Shown: positions 18,129 to 28,072, numbered from the stretch's first letter. The stretch: 64,000 nucleotides of DNA from Fidelibacterota bacterium (GCA_024277615.1 JAJRUW010000031.1:1-64000); one strand, 5' to 3'. The notes: a model not told the origin generated them from the sequence alone. Translations and numbers: made by a program.

Positions 18129-18165
18129 GGGAAAGAATTGAATTTCCCGGGGAAGGAATTTCCCG
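18129..18165. promoter_or_regulatory. Tandem inverted repeats, candidate enhancer (UAS) upstream of the flgF promoter
   Basis: GGGAAA-N8-TTTCCC (18129-18148) and GGGAA-N5-TTCCC (18150-18164). Confidence 0.5.
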
Positions 18166-18288
18166 CCGTTTTTGGGGGAAAGTCAGCTGAACGGGGAGCA
18201 GAATCTTCAGCGATAAGATAATTCAGTAAATGCGGACCCTGCTCATTAAACCAAAACCATCCGGATGAGTTGCCAAGGGAAGAATATT

Positions 18289-19101
18289 CTATGACGGCAA
18301 CCGCGTCATTTTAATGGAACCGTGATAGGCTTCTGTCTGTGATTTATTGATATGTCGTAATCTCTCGGTGACACGCTGAATTTTTTTTGCGGCCTGATGG
18401 ATAGATTTCAGAGCGCTTTGGATTTTTTCTTTATTACCGGTATTATAAGTAAACTGCAGGATTTCCGACAGGCTGATAATTGAAGTCAAAGGATTGTTTA
18501 TCTCGTGATTTACCGTGACAACAATTTCACCGATGGCAGCCAGCCGCTCTTGTTCAACCAGTCGGTTCTGGGCATCTTTCAGCTCCGTCAGAGCCTTCTC
18601 AAGTTTGGCATTCTTTTCCTGGAGCGTTGATTGGAGGATGATTTTATCCATCACCATGGAAATTTGCCTGGCAATAAACTCAAAAGCCGGCAATTCCTTT
18701 CGCAGATACATTTCGCTATCCTGATGTCCCAGGTTTAAGACGCCAATCAGTTTATCGCCGGCCCTCAGTGGCATGGAGACAAAGGAACAGAAGCGATGCT
18801 CAAGCCCTGCTTTGGCTCTGGCGAGAGATTCCAGGATCACCGGTTTGTGAAGCTGAGAAACCCAGCTGGAAATTCCCCGGCCCCGGGCAAATGTGAAATC
18901 GCCCGCCAGTTCAACGATATCTTCACCCTTTTGATGTATTACCTCCAATTTGTCCTGTGTTTCATCATACAGGAACAGCGTTGCAGAGTCGAATGAAAGC
19001 GTCTTTTCCAGCAAGTCGAAGACGGCGCTGAAAGTTTCATCAGAACCAAGTCCTTTCTGAATGATGGTGGAGATCTCTTCTAAAAATTCTAAATTAATCA
19101 A
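18289..19101 (-). CDS. GAF + HisKA protein lacking a recognisable HATPase domain
   Basis: GAF-like N-terminus; LAAIGEIVVTVNHEINNPLTSIISLSEIL H-box; ORF stops about 70 aa later. Confidence 0.8.
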   Translation of the reverse strand: MINLEFLEEISTIIQKGLGSDETFSAVFDLLEKTLSFDSATLFLYDETQDKLEVIHQKGEDIVELAGDFTFARGRGISSWVSQLHKPVILESLARAKAGLEHRFCSFVSMPLRAGDKLIGVLNLGHQDSEMYLRKELPAFEFIARQISMVMDKIILQSTLQEKNAKLEKALTELKDAQNRLVEQERLAAIGEIVVTVNHEINNPLTSIISLSEILQFTYNTGNKEKIQSALKSIHQAAKKIQRVTERLRHINKSQTEAYHGSIKMTRLPS

Positions 19102-19115
19102 AATAGCATACCGTT

Positions 19116-20369
19116 TTAATTTTTAAGCATTTCAATAAGATTGAAAAGCTGCTTGCTCTCCTCTTTTTCCGATACGGGAATCCTGACCTTAAAGATGCTG
19201 CCGCATCCTGGTTTGACGGATACGGCGAGATCTCCCCCAAATGATTGAATGACTCGTTTTGAAATGGTCAATCCTACCCCCGAATGAACTTCCGGCCTTT
19301 TAGTAGTGAAAAAGGGATTGAAAATTTTCCCCACGATTTCCGGAGCCATTCCTCCGGCATTATCTTCTACTTCGATCTCAATCCATTTTTGAGTTACATC
19401 TCTGGTAACAATCGTGATTTCCGGAGGCTCAAACTCGGCGCCCGGGTTGGCCTTGCTCCTGTGATCGAAGGCGTCCCGGGCATTTGTCAGCAGATTCACC
19501 AGAACCTGCTCAATTAAAATCGGATTCCCGTAGATCACGGGTAATTCCCGCCCGGCAAGGAAATTTACATTGATGTTGCGTTTACTGATTTCATATTTAA
19601 CCAGATTATAAGCATTTTCAACACACCTATTAATATCCAAAATACTGGCCGAAGTTGTCTCAGTCTGATTTGCAAAAGCTCGTGTATTATGGATAGTCTG
19701 GCTCATCCTGTCAACCAGCTCCGACATCTCCTGGAAGCTTTTTTCAAGATCGCCGTTATCACCTGCCCTTTTCCGAATGACCGACTTTAGATAGCCAACT
19801 CTGAGTTTCATCGCAGCCAGCGGTTGTGACAGCTCATGTACCAGTCCCACCGATAATTCTCCCAGAGCCCGCAGCCTTTCAGCGGAGACAGAAAGAGCTT
19901 GCTGCTCTTTTAATTCTTTCTCAATAAATTGGCGACTCGATATATCTTTGGCAGTTACAATAAAATATCCAATCTCGTCTTTACCATGAGGGACAATATT
20001 AAAATTCAAAATCACTGGGATTTGAAGTTCACCGTTCACCATGAGAGCTTCAATATCATTACAGATGCCGCCGATGAACGGGACGATTGACTTTTCATGA
20101 CTGCCTGAATTTTTCTTCAGACCCAGTGAAGAGAAGGTGTCCTCGCAGATGAAAATATCATTTATTGACTTCGTTGAAGTGAGATAACTGTCTGCACCCA
20201 GTAAATCGAGCGCGCTTTTATTAGCATACTCGATCTGTCCGTCCGGTTCTACAATAAATATGGCATCGTTTAGACTCTCGAGGATGGTAATCGTCGTCAC
20301 ATAATCCCGAACCGTTGCGAAATTTGACTCAACAGTGAGGGGCTGATTGTTTTTAAAATGCGCTTTCAT
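19116..20369 (-). CDS. PAS sensor histidine kinase (NtrB/AtoS-like)
   Basis: PAS domain; LGELSVGLVHELSQPLAAMKLRV; VLVNLLTNARDAFD; DNAGGMAPEIVGKIFNPFFTTK. Confidence 0.93.
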   Translation of the reverse strand: MKAHFKNNQPLTVESNFATVRDYVTTITILESLNDAIFIVEPDGQIEYANKSALDLLGADSYLTSTKSINDIFICEDTFSSLGLKKNSGSHEKSIVPFIGGICNDIEALMVNGELQIPVILNFNIVPHGKDEIGYFIVTAKDISSRQFIEKELKEQQALSVSAERLRALGELSVGLVHELSQPLAAMKLRVGYLKSVIRKRAGDNGDLEKSFQEMSELVDRMSQTIHNTRAFANQTETTSASILDINRCVENAYNLVKYEISKRNINVNFLAGRELPVIYGNPILIEQVLVNLLTNARDAFDHRSKANPGAEFEPPEITIVTRDVTQKWIEIEVEDNAGGMAPEIVGKIFNPFFTTKRPEVHSGVGLTISKRVIQSFGGDLAVSVKPGCGSIFKVRIPVSEKEESKQLFNLIEMLKN

Positions 20370-20394
20370 GAATTACTCTGTATTTATTTTCCAT

Positions 20395-20709
20395 TCAAAT
20401 CAGTAAGTCGGTACCGCCTGCAATCCCCGAAGGCTGAAGAGAAGAATCTCTTCGTTCCAAAGCAAGAATCAGGTGTGGTTCGATTTGTTTAACCTTAAAG
20501 ATCACTTTCTGGTGCACTCTAAGTTTTTTCTCTGATTTTGTGAGTATATTTTTACCTCGTACCCGGATCAGATATTGGTCATGTTTCAATTGTACCTGCA
20601 CAATACCTTTTACGTACATCCCGGATTTCAGGGTTTCCAGCACGCCGTCGAGGCTTCCCGTGACCACGAGCTGATCCCTGTCATTTTTTCGGTAACTATA
20701 TTTTGACAT
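20395..20709 (-). CDS. Hypothetical protein, possible small beta-barrel domain resembling those in FliK-related proteins
   Basis: VKGIVQVQLKHDQYLIRVRGKNILTKSEKKLRVHQKVIFKV; intact ORF within the operon. Confidence 0.55.
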   Translation of the reverse strand: MSKYSYRKNDRDQLVVTGSLDGVLETLKSGMYVKGIVQVQLKHDQYLIRVRGKNILTKSEKKLRVHQKVIFKVKQIEPHLILALERRDSSLQPSGIAGGTDLLI

Positions 20710-21568
20710 CGAGCTTATGGCTTGTCAGCGCCAGTCTGATCATGGCTTCATCGTAAGACAAACCATGAATTCTCATTAATTTATCGATCATTGTATTTTT
20801 TGACGGTGCAGCCTGAGTATCCGCCGCCTTGTGGGCTCTCTTCAGCTCTGGCCGGGAATTCCAGCTAACTTTATTGACAAATTTAGGCAGGTATTTTTGG
20901 ATTGCCACCATCACCAGCGCCGCCAGAGCCAGGGTCAGAGCAACATACAGGGTGTAAACTAAAGATATCTTCAATCTTTGCCAGAACTTTTCGCGGGTTC
21001 CGAGCGGGCCTGCCGCCACTAACTTGCCGGGAGGCGGGAATCCGGTCACAATTTTGAATCGGCCGTCTTCCGTATATCCGGTCAGGGAGCCGGTAGAGAT
21101 TGAAGTTTCGTTAAAATAGGACTCATGGGGAGCTTCCGTGTAAATGTCAAAAATATAACGTTCCTCGCCCAGCTGATAGTAGCCCACCAGTTTATCGAAT
21201 TTTAAGGATTTCCCGCTTATGCGAAGCGTCTGTGAATCAGGGAAGGAAACTGAAAGTTGAATCGGCATTTTCCCGTATTCCCGGGTTAATCTTTTTCCCA
21301 CATAAGCAGCACTGTCAACGGGACTGAAGTCAAGTGTAAACTCACCTTCCTCCGGTTCTTCTTCAATAGCCGGTGAAACAAAATAGCCCGTGTCCCGATT
21401 CGGAGAAGTGAGAATTATCCTGCGGTAATTACCAAACTCCATGGTGGAAAGGCTAATCTTTTGGCCCTGTCCCGCTGCTGCCGAGGCAAAAGTACAGGTG
21501 CCGCAGAACGCCAGGATTGCCCACAATAAAAAAGATATCAAATTTTTCTTCTGATTTTTAGGATTCAT
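20696..21568 (-). CDS. Hypothetical exported/membrane protein (290 aa) in flagellar operon
   Basis: N-terminal signal-like segment, a central TM (LVYTLYVALTLALAALVMVAI), short cytoplasmic tail; no family recognised. Confidence 0.65.
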   Translation of the reverse strand: MNPKNQKKNLISFLLWAILAFCGTCTFASAAAGQGQKISLSTMEFGNYRRIILTSPNRDTGYFVSPAIEEEPEEGEFTLDFSPVDSAAYVGKRLTREYGKMPIQLSVSFPDSQTLRISGKSLKFDKLVGYYQLGEERYIFDIYTEAPHESYFNETSISTGSLTGYTEDGRFKIVTGFPPPGKLVAAGPLGTREKFWQRLKISLVYTLYVALTLALAALVMVAIQKYLPKFVNKVSWNSRPELKRAHKAADTQAAPSKNTMIDKLMRIHGLSYDEAMIRLALTSHKLDVKI

Positions 21569-21614
21569 CTGTTTCTCCTATTTGATAAACCATATTTAAT
21601 GACACATTTACTGT

Positions 21615-21872
21615 CTAATGTATAACGATGTCAATGTGAGGCTTGACGTCCTCCGGGGGATTATCATTTCCCGCTGGGGGTTCTTCGGGAAGCTCAGCTA
21701 TTACTCTCTCTTCGCTGCCGTCACCTGTTAGTTCAAGTGTATCTTTCCTGCGTTTATCGGACGCATGCCCCTCGCGTTTTCTCCTTCTGTGCTCGTCTTT
21801 TACCTCCCGGGTATGCTGGATCTGGCTAAGAGGATTGATGTTAATGGAAGTTATGTGATCATCCAACGGCAT
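21615..21872 (-). CDS. Small charged hypothetical protein (85 aa), overlaps end of fliA
   Basis: ORF overlapping the fliA 3' end by 14 bp, same strand and operon. Confidence 0.5.
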   Translation of the reverse strand: MPLDDHITSININPLSQIQHTREVKDEHRRRKREGHASDKRRKDTLELTGDGSEERVIAELPEEPPAGNDNPPEDVKPHIDIVIH

Positions 21873-22656
21873 TCAGGCTAAGCTCCCTTTTCGTCAAACT
21901 CTTGCGGATACTGACCAGCGTCTGATTCATGATCTGTGAAACACGCGATTCGGAGATATCCAATACCTGACCGATATCAAAGAGGGTCAACTCCTCATAG
22001 AAATAGAGGGCCAGGATCAGCCGCGGCCTTTCGGGCAGTCGTTGTATTAACCGTTTTAATTCTGCTTTGAGTTGTTTTTTCTCAAACAAAGTTTCCGGGG
22101 AAGCCTGTTGTTCGTCGGCTACCATCTCGTTGACCAGACTGCTGTCTCCGTTTTGATCCTTTTTTACTTCATCAATTGAAATTTCAAAATTCAGCTGAGA
22201 CATTTGGAGAATATGGTAATAATCGTCTTCCGATATGCCGGCTGCAGAACAGATCTCCTGAGGTGAGGGCTCGCGTCCGAGTTCATTTTCCAGTTTTTTC
22301 CCGGCTGTTTTCAATTGCTGCATCATCCGCATCTGTTCTCTGGACAAAATGCTGTTTTTTCGAACTGCATCCAAAACTGCTCCGCTAATCCGTTTATAGG
22401 CGAAGGTCTTAAAACTTGCCTCGTTGGACGGCTCATACCGGTCCAGCGCAGATATCAGTCCCAGCATCCCGAATTGATAAAGGTCCTGGCGGTTTAAGAT
22501 GCCGTTATTTGGCAGATTCATTCGTCCAATGATGTACTTTACCAACGGTAAATAGGCAGTCATTACTTTTTCTTTCTGTTTTAGACTGCGGGTTTTTAAA
22601 TACTCCAATACCAGTGGTTCTCCGTCAATCTGACGGTAGGACGATTGCCGCATCAT
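21859..22656 (-). CDS. fliA: RNA polymerase sigma factor for flagellar genes (sigma28)
   Basis: YLPLVKYIIGRMNLPNNGILNRQDLYQFGMLGLISALDRYEPSNEASFKTFAYKRISGAVLD; region 4 SESRVSQIMNQTLVSIRKSL. Confidence 0.96.
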   Translation of the reverse strand: MMRQSSYRQIDGEPLVLEYLKTRSLKQKEKVMTAYLPLVKYIIGRMNLPNNGILNRQDLYQFGMLGLISALDRYEPSNEASFKTFAYKRISGAVLDAVRKNSILSREQMRMMQQLKTAGKKLENELGREPSPQEICSAAGISEDDYYHILQMSQLNFEISIDEVKKDQNGDSSLVNEMVADEQQASPETLFEKKQLKAELKRLIQRLPERPRLILALYFYEELTLFDIGQVLDISESRVSQIMNQTLVSIRKSLTKRELSLNAVG

Positions 22657-22874
22657 ACTTCTTTTTCAACCTCTTCTTCAACCTGTTGTTTTGTTTCAGT
22701 TAAATACAGACCTACTTTTAAAATATGGCCTGCAATGTAGAACGTAAACAGCGTTCCCATAAATACCATGCTTGCCCTTAAAAGACTGAACCAGATCGAA
22801 CTGCCATTCAGCATTCTGAAAGCGAATACGACCAATGCCGCCATCATCGCAAATTTATAAATGATCTTGATCAT
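22653..22874 (-). CDS. Small membrane protein (73 aa)
   Basis: Two predicted TM stretches; overlaps flhG and fliA by 4 bp. Confidence 0.6.
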   Translation of the reverse strand: MIKIIYKFAMMAALVVFAFRMLNGSSIWFSLLRASMVFMGTLFTFYIAGHILKVGLYLTETKQQVEEEVEKEV

Positions 22875-23746
22875 TCCATTCCCCCGACTGCAAGGTTTCT
22901 GCCGTATTGCATGCGTTCAAAAAGGTTCAACTTACCCTCGGCATCCGAAACCGGCAGTTTTAACAAATTGCGGGTAATGATCCTGAGTGAATTGGCAGAA
23001 TTAGAGCGTGGCTGATCCAGGGCAATTATTTTCTGATGGCGTGTACTCCCTTTGATCTGTTCGTCTGATTCCAGAGTTCCTCCAAAAAACAAATTACAAT
23101 CCAGAAAGCGGCGAACCATCAATTTCATTTTATTGTACAGGGATTCACCTTCCTCGTGCGAGGCCACCATGTTGGCCACCATCATGATCGGTGTATCGCC
23201 GTCGGCTTGACGAATGACTTTCATCATACCGTAGGCATCTGCGATTGAAGCCGGGTCAGGTGTGACCACTACGACGATTTTATCTCCTCCCAGAACAAAA
23301 GCAAGAACATTTTGTGCGATCCCCGCTGCAGTATCCACCATTACCATATCGTAGTTCGACTCGAACTGTGAAAATGCATCCGTAAGTTTTCGCTGGATGG
23401 TGTTTTCATTCTCAAGCAAGTCCATATCCGCTGAGGAGGCAGGGAGTATGTCGATGCCTTCCGGTCCACGGGTTATGACGTCCTGCAGGGGTACCTGATT
23501 TCGAATTGTATCCGAGATTGTATATCGGGGTCTGAACCCCACAAGAAAATTCAAATTGCCTAAATGAAGATCGGCATCAATGAGCAAAATCTTCTTTTTC
23601 ATTTGCACAAGCAGAATAGACAGATTCAAAGCTATCATTGATTTGCCAACACCACCTTTTCCACTGGTGATCACAACGATCTCCGGGTGGGCTGCATTAT
23701 TATTCAAATTGGTCATGGAAAATATGCTGTTATGCCTGAAATTCAC
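22871..23746 (-). CDS. flhG: MinD/ParA-like ATPase FlhG
   Basis: VVITSGKGGVGKSMIALNLSILLVQMKKKILLIDADLHLGNLNFLVG; next to flhF. Confidence 0.95.
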   Translation of the reverse strand: MNFRHNSIFSMTNLNNNAAHPEIVVITSGKGGVGKSMIALNLSILLVQMKKKILLIDADLHLGNLNFLVGFRPRYTISDTIRNQVPLQDVITRGPEGIDILPASSADMDLLENENTIQRKLTDAFSQFESNYDMVMVDTAAGIAQNVLAFVLGGDKIVVVVTPDPASIADAYGMMKVIRQADGDTPIMMVANMVASHEEGESLYNKMKLMVRRFLDCNLFFGGTLESDEQIKGSTRHQKIIALDQPRSNSANSLRIITRNLLKLPVSDAEGKLNLFERMQYGRNLAVGGME

Positions 23747-23757
23747 TTTTTACCTGC

Positions 23758-24924
23758 TCATATCGTCATTAGTAATTTTGTCCAAATCAATTCTCTGCTC
23801 ATTCTGTCAATATCTTCCGGAATTAACTGACCGCCCGACACAAACTTTACAGGCAACTGTAAATCCCGCTGCATAGAAACAAGTTTCCCGGGCTTGCTGG
23901 TCTCATCCAGTTTAGTTATAATTATTCCCGTTGCTTTTAGTGCTGAATATGGGTTGGTCAGATTCGCCAGATCATCCAGATCCGTAACCGCACTTAGAGT
24001 AAGGTAAACCTCGTCGGGCTGTATGGTTTGACGGTAGTTCAACAACATATCCGTGTATTCTTCTCCGGCTGAACTGCGCCCCGGAGTGTCAATGAGGATG
24101 ACATCCAGCCTGCTCAGCTCTCGGATCACTTCAATTGCATCTGCTGCCTGCCGGACTTCAAACACCTGAATATCGGACACTTTTGAAAAGGCTTTAAGCT
24201 GAGCTGCAGCTGCCATCCGGTAACAGTCAGTTGTGATAATGGCCACTTTCCGGCCACCATATATTTCAGGGTTAAGCGCCATTTTCATGATGGCAGTGGT
24301 TTTACCCATGCCCGAAGGACCAGCCAGCATAATGGTTCGCGGTTTACCCTCGCTGCCTTCAGACGCCTCAGCTGCTTTTGTAAAAGATCCGGCTATCTCA
24401 TTTTTAATCAGCCCAAGCAGCTTTGCCGGTGAGACGGATTCGTCAGAGGTCTTTTGCAGACTGCTTTCCACGATCTCTTTTGCGTGAGCAGACTTGATAC
24501 CGCTGGCCAGTAATTGCTCATACACCTGAGAATAAGGGTAGAAAAACTCCGGTTTACCGAATTGCGACAGTTTTTCTTCAAGTTTGATGATCTCCGCCCG
24601 CAAAGCTGCCAGTTCGGAACCCACACTTCCGGAAGGTGATTCATTTACAACCGGTTTCTCAAGAATGGATTCCAGATGCCCGTTGAAGTATCTGGGGGTC
24701 TGGTCAACTGTTTCAGGAATTATTTTATGCACTTTACTTTCCGGAGACATTTCGGCGCCTACAGTGATTTGAATCACTGCATTCTCATCCCGATCTTTAA
24801 GGGTTTGTTTGATCTCTTTGGTCTCAAACAGGATGACGCCGTCACCGAGTTCGGCTTTGGCCCGGTTCATGGCATCTTTAACATTTTTCCCAAAAAAAGT
24901 CTTAATTTTCATTTGGATATCCAA
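23758..24924 (-). CDS. flhF: SRP-type GTPase FlhF
   Basis: MKIKTFFGKNVKDAMNRAKAELGDGVILFETKE; AGPSGMGKTTAIMKMA; LIDTPGRS. Confidence 0.95.
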   Translation of the reverse strand: MDIQMKIKTFFGKNVKDAMNRAKAELGDGVILFETKEIKQTLKDRDENAVIQITVGAEMSPESKVHKIIPETVDQTPRYFNGHLESILEKPVVNESPSGSVGSELAALRAEIIKLEEKLSQFGKPEFFYPYSQVYEQLLASGIKSAHAKEIVESSLQKTSDESVSPAKLLGLIKNEIAGSFTKAAEASEGSEGKPRTIMLAGPSGMGKTTAIMKMALNPEIYGGRKVAIITTDCYRMAAAAQLKAFSKVSDIQVFEVRQAADAIEVIRELSRLDVILIDTPGRSSAGEEYTDMLLNYRQTIQPDEVYLTLSAVTDLDDLANLTNPYSALKATGIIITKLDETSKPGKLVSMQRDLQLPVKFVSGGQLIPEDIDRMSRELIWTKLLMTI

Positions 24925-26980
24925 CTACGCCAACCGTTTGTAGATTTGTATCAGAAGCCAATTCCGAGTAAGAGATCACTGACAGGTTCGGCAGTATGGG
25001 TTCAATAAAATTCCGGAAATGACGTCTTACCTGAGGGGATACGAGAATTGCAGGAGGTGTCCCCTTGAGTGTCATTTGTTCAACTTTTTCATTTATGTTG
25101 TCGAAGAGTTTGTTCACCTGCATGGGAGATAAGCCCAGATTCTGTGCAGTACCGTTACCTTTCTTTATGGTCTGCATTATTTCATCCTCCAGCAGCGGAT
25201 CAAGTGTAGTAACTGTAATTCTATTGTCATCCTGCTTGAAATAATCGGTAATGGTCTCCGATAGCGCGATGCGGACATATTCTGTCAGCACTTCCGGATC
25301 TTTTGAAAAAGGTGCATAATCTGCCAGAGTCTCCAGTATGGCTACCAGATTGCGGATTGGAATCTTCTCTTTTAACAGATGTTTCAAGACCTGCGCAACC
25401 ACTCCCAAAGGCAGAAGATCGGGGACGAGGCCGTCAACCACGGCCGAATGCGTTTCTTTCAGATGATCCAGCATTCGGCGGGTTTCCTGACGATCCAGCA
25501 ATTTATAAGCATTGGCTTTCAGGACTTCCATCAAATGGGTGGCAATCACTGCCGGCGGTTCGACAACCGTATAACCTGCAACCTCTGCTTTTTCCTTGTC
25601 TTTTGCGGGTATCCAGCGGGCCGGAAGACCAAAAGTCGGTTCAATCGTGTCCACACCGTTCAGTTCAATGCGGTCATCAGGATTCAATGTCAAATAATAG
25701 TCCATCATTATTTCGCCGCGGTTAGCTTCGATACCATAAATTTTGAAGACGTATTCGTTCGATTGCAGCTGAATGTTATCCCGAATCCTGATAGGCGGGA
25801 TGATAACCCCCAGCTCAAGGGCAATATTTTTACGGATAGTGGATATTCTTTTTAACAGGTTGCCCCCCTGATTTGCATCTACCAACGGGATGAGACCATA
25901 TCCTATCTCAACCTCAAAGGGATCCGGATGCAGAAATTCTTCAATTTTCTCTTCTTCGATGGTTTGCACTTCCTGCTCGGGTTCTTCTTCAGCCTCTGCC
26001 TTTCGGATCAATGATTTTTTAGCCGAATATCCGGTAATGCCCACTAAAACGGACATGATCATAAATGGGAAAAAGGGTAAACCCGGAACCAGTCCCATCA
26101 GGGCCAGGATACCGGAAGTCACGAGAATAGCCTGGGGTTGATTGGAAAATTGATTGGCAATATCCACACCCATACTTGCTCCGGAAGCAGCCCTGGTAAT
26201 AATGATACCCGAAGCCGTAGAAATGATCAGTGCCGGGATCTGGGCCACAAGTCCGTCACCGATAGTCAGGAGCATATAATTGGAGGCGGCATCTCCAATT
26301 GTCATCCCCCTCTGAAGAACACCGATTGTGAGTCCGCCAATTATGTTAATCAGGGTGATAAGCAGGCCTGCAATAGCATCACCCCGTACGAATTTTGCCG
26401 CACCGTCCATGGCTCCGTAGAAGTCAGCCTGCCGGGAGATTGCTTTCCTTCGCTGCCTGGCCTGTTGATCATCAATCAAACCGGCATTCAGATCAGCGTC
26501 GATGGCCATCTGTTTCCCCGGCATCGCATCCAGTGTGAATCTGGCGGAGACTTCTGCGACCCGTGTTGCGCCTTTTGTGATGACCACAAAATTAATAATA
26601 ACCAAAACCAGAAAAATCACAGCGCCGACGACAAAATTCCCCTGTACTACAAAAGAACCGAAAGCTTTGATGATCTCGCCGGCGTATCCCTGCCCGAGGA
26701 TGAAGCGTGTTGTGGCAACGTTCAGAGATAACCTAAAAAGGGTTACGATGAGGAGTAACCCCGGGAATACCGAAAATTCAAGTGGCTTTAGCACATATAG
26801 TGCAATGAACAGGATCACAAGAGCGCCGGTGATATTCATCACCAGCAGGATATCCGTCAAGAAAGTCGGCAAGGGCAATATCATCACCGCCAGGATCATC
26901 ATGATCATACCTGAAAGATAGATATTGCTGTTATTCTTCAGTTTTCCCATTGCAGATGTACTTGTCACCGATTCAGGCAT
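24902..26980 (-). CDS. flhA: Flagellar export protein FlhA
   Basis: FHIPEP-type: ARFTLDAMPGKQMAIDADLNAGLIDDQQARQRR. Confidence 0.98.
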   Translation of the reverse strand: MPESVTSTSAMGKLKNNSNIYLSGMIMMILAVMILPLPTFLTDILLVMNITGALVILFIALYVLKPLEFSVFPGLLLIVTLFRLSLNVATTRFILGQGYAGEIIKAFGSFVVQGNFVVGAVIFLVLVIINFVVITKGATRVAEVSARFTLDAMPGKQMAIDADLNAGLIDDQQARQRRKAISRQADFYGAMDGAAKFVRGDAIAGLLITLINIIGGLTIGVLQRGMTIGDAASNYMLLTIGDGLVAQIPALIISTASGIIITRAASGASMGVDIANQFSNQPQAILVTSGILALMGLVPGLPFFPFMIMSVLVGITGYSAKKSLIRKAEAEEEPEQEVQTIEEEKIEEFLHPDPFEVEIGYGLIPLVDANQGGNLLKRISTIRKNIALELGVIIPPIRIRDNIQLQSNEYVFKIYGIEANRGEIMMDYYLTLNPDDRIELNGVDTIEPTFGLPARWIPAKDKEKAEVAGYTVVEPPAVIATHLMEVLKANAYKLLDRQETRRMLDHLKETHSAVVDGLVPDLLPLGVVAQVLKHLLKEKIPIRNLVAILETLADYAPFSKDPEVLTEYVRIALSETITDYFKQDDNRITVTTLDPLLEDEIMQTIKKGNGTAQNLGLSPMQVNKLFDNINEKVEQMTLKGTPPAILVSPQVRRHFRNFIEPILPNLSVISYSELASDTNLQTVGVVGYPNEN

Positions 26981-28070
26981 GACTTAAACCCATGCTGATT
27001 TTTTTATTTTCAGTTTGCATACGATAGACCTGGGCGAGCAATTCCGCCACTGCCTGATACAGTATAACCGGGACCTGCATACCGATATCCGTAATTTCGA
27101 ACAGGGTGCGTGCCAGGGGTTTGTTTTCGATGACCGGTACATCATTTTCTCTGGCTATGTCTTTAATACGCTGGGCTATTTTCCGTTTTCCTTTGGCAAC
27201 TATGATAGGAGCATCACTACCGGATGAGGGATCATATTTGATTGCGACGGCCAGGTAGGTCGGGTTGGTTACAACAACCGTTGCATCCGGTACTGCGGCC
27301 ATCATTCTCTTCCGGGCAAGCTGCTTCTGCATCGCCCGGATATGCCCTTTCATTTCCTGATTCCCTTCATATTGCTTTGCTTCGTCCCGAACTTCCTGTT
27401 TGGTCATTTTCAGACTTTTCTGATGTTCGTATTTCTGGTAGGCAAAATCGGCAGCGGCCAGAAACGCCAGAACGACGCCGATCTTTATACCGAGATCTTT
27501 CAAAACAATCCCGATCAGGCTGAAGATCTGCGCTGCCGAAGCACTGTAAAGCGCCCAAAATTCTGCGATGTATTTTTTCAGCACCAAAAAGGCAATGAGT
27601 GCAACAATTATAATTTTTAATATGCCTTTCAGAGCTTCAACGAGAGATCGAACCGACAGGATGCGTTTAAAACCCTTGGCCGGATTAATCTTTTCGAATT
27701 TCGGCTCCAGAGCTTTCTTGGCAATAAAAAAGCCGGTTTGAGCAACGTTGGCACTGATCCCCGCAATCAGTAAAATAATGAACACCGGTGACAGAACACC
27801 CATAAATTTCATTAACATCCCCCTGAATTGCACGGGGAATGACTCAACCGTCATATTGAAACTGCCCGAGTTTAAATAAGTCGAGATCGTGAAATCCGAA
27901 AAAAGTTTCATCAGCGGACCGGAAATAAATTGGATACTGATGATACCCGCCAACATGACGGCTACGGAATTCAGCTCCATACTTTTGGCAACATCTCCCT
28001 TCTCAAGAGCTTCCTCTTTGCGTCGCGGAGTTGGGGCTTCGGTTTTATCCTGTGCTGATTGATCTGCCAT
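26973..28070 (-). CDS. flhB: Flagellar export protein FlhB
   Basis: DKTEAPTPRRKEEALEKGDVAKS; autocleavage motif VVTNPTYLAVAIKYD (NPTY). Confidence 0.97.
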   Translation of the reverse strand: MADQSAQDKTEAPTPRRKEEALEKGDVAKSMELNSVAVMLAGIISIQFISGPLMKLFSDFTISTYLNSGSFNMTVESFPVQFRGMLMKFMGVLSPVFIILLIAGISANVAQTGFFIAKKALEPKFEKINPAKGFKRILSVRSLVEALKGILKIIIVALIAFLVLKKYIAEFWALYSASAAQIFSLIGIVLKDLGIKIGVVLAFLAAADFAYQKYEHQKSLKMTKQEVRDEAKQYEGNQEMKGHIRAMQKQLARKRMMAAVPDATVVVTNPTYLAVAIKYDPSSGSDAPIIVAKGKRKIAQRIKDIARENDVPVIENKPLARTLFEITDIGMQVPVILYQAVAELLAQVYRMQTENKKISMGLSHA

Positions 28071-28072
28071 GA

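Noticed and set aside
26138-26731. Long plus-strand ORFs (e.g. 197 aa here, 158 aa at 25379, 174 aa at 33306, 199 aa at 48458)
   Set aside because: All lie antisense to strongly supported flagellar or regulatory CDSs, or run antisense into them; low-complexity shadow translations.
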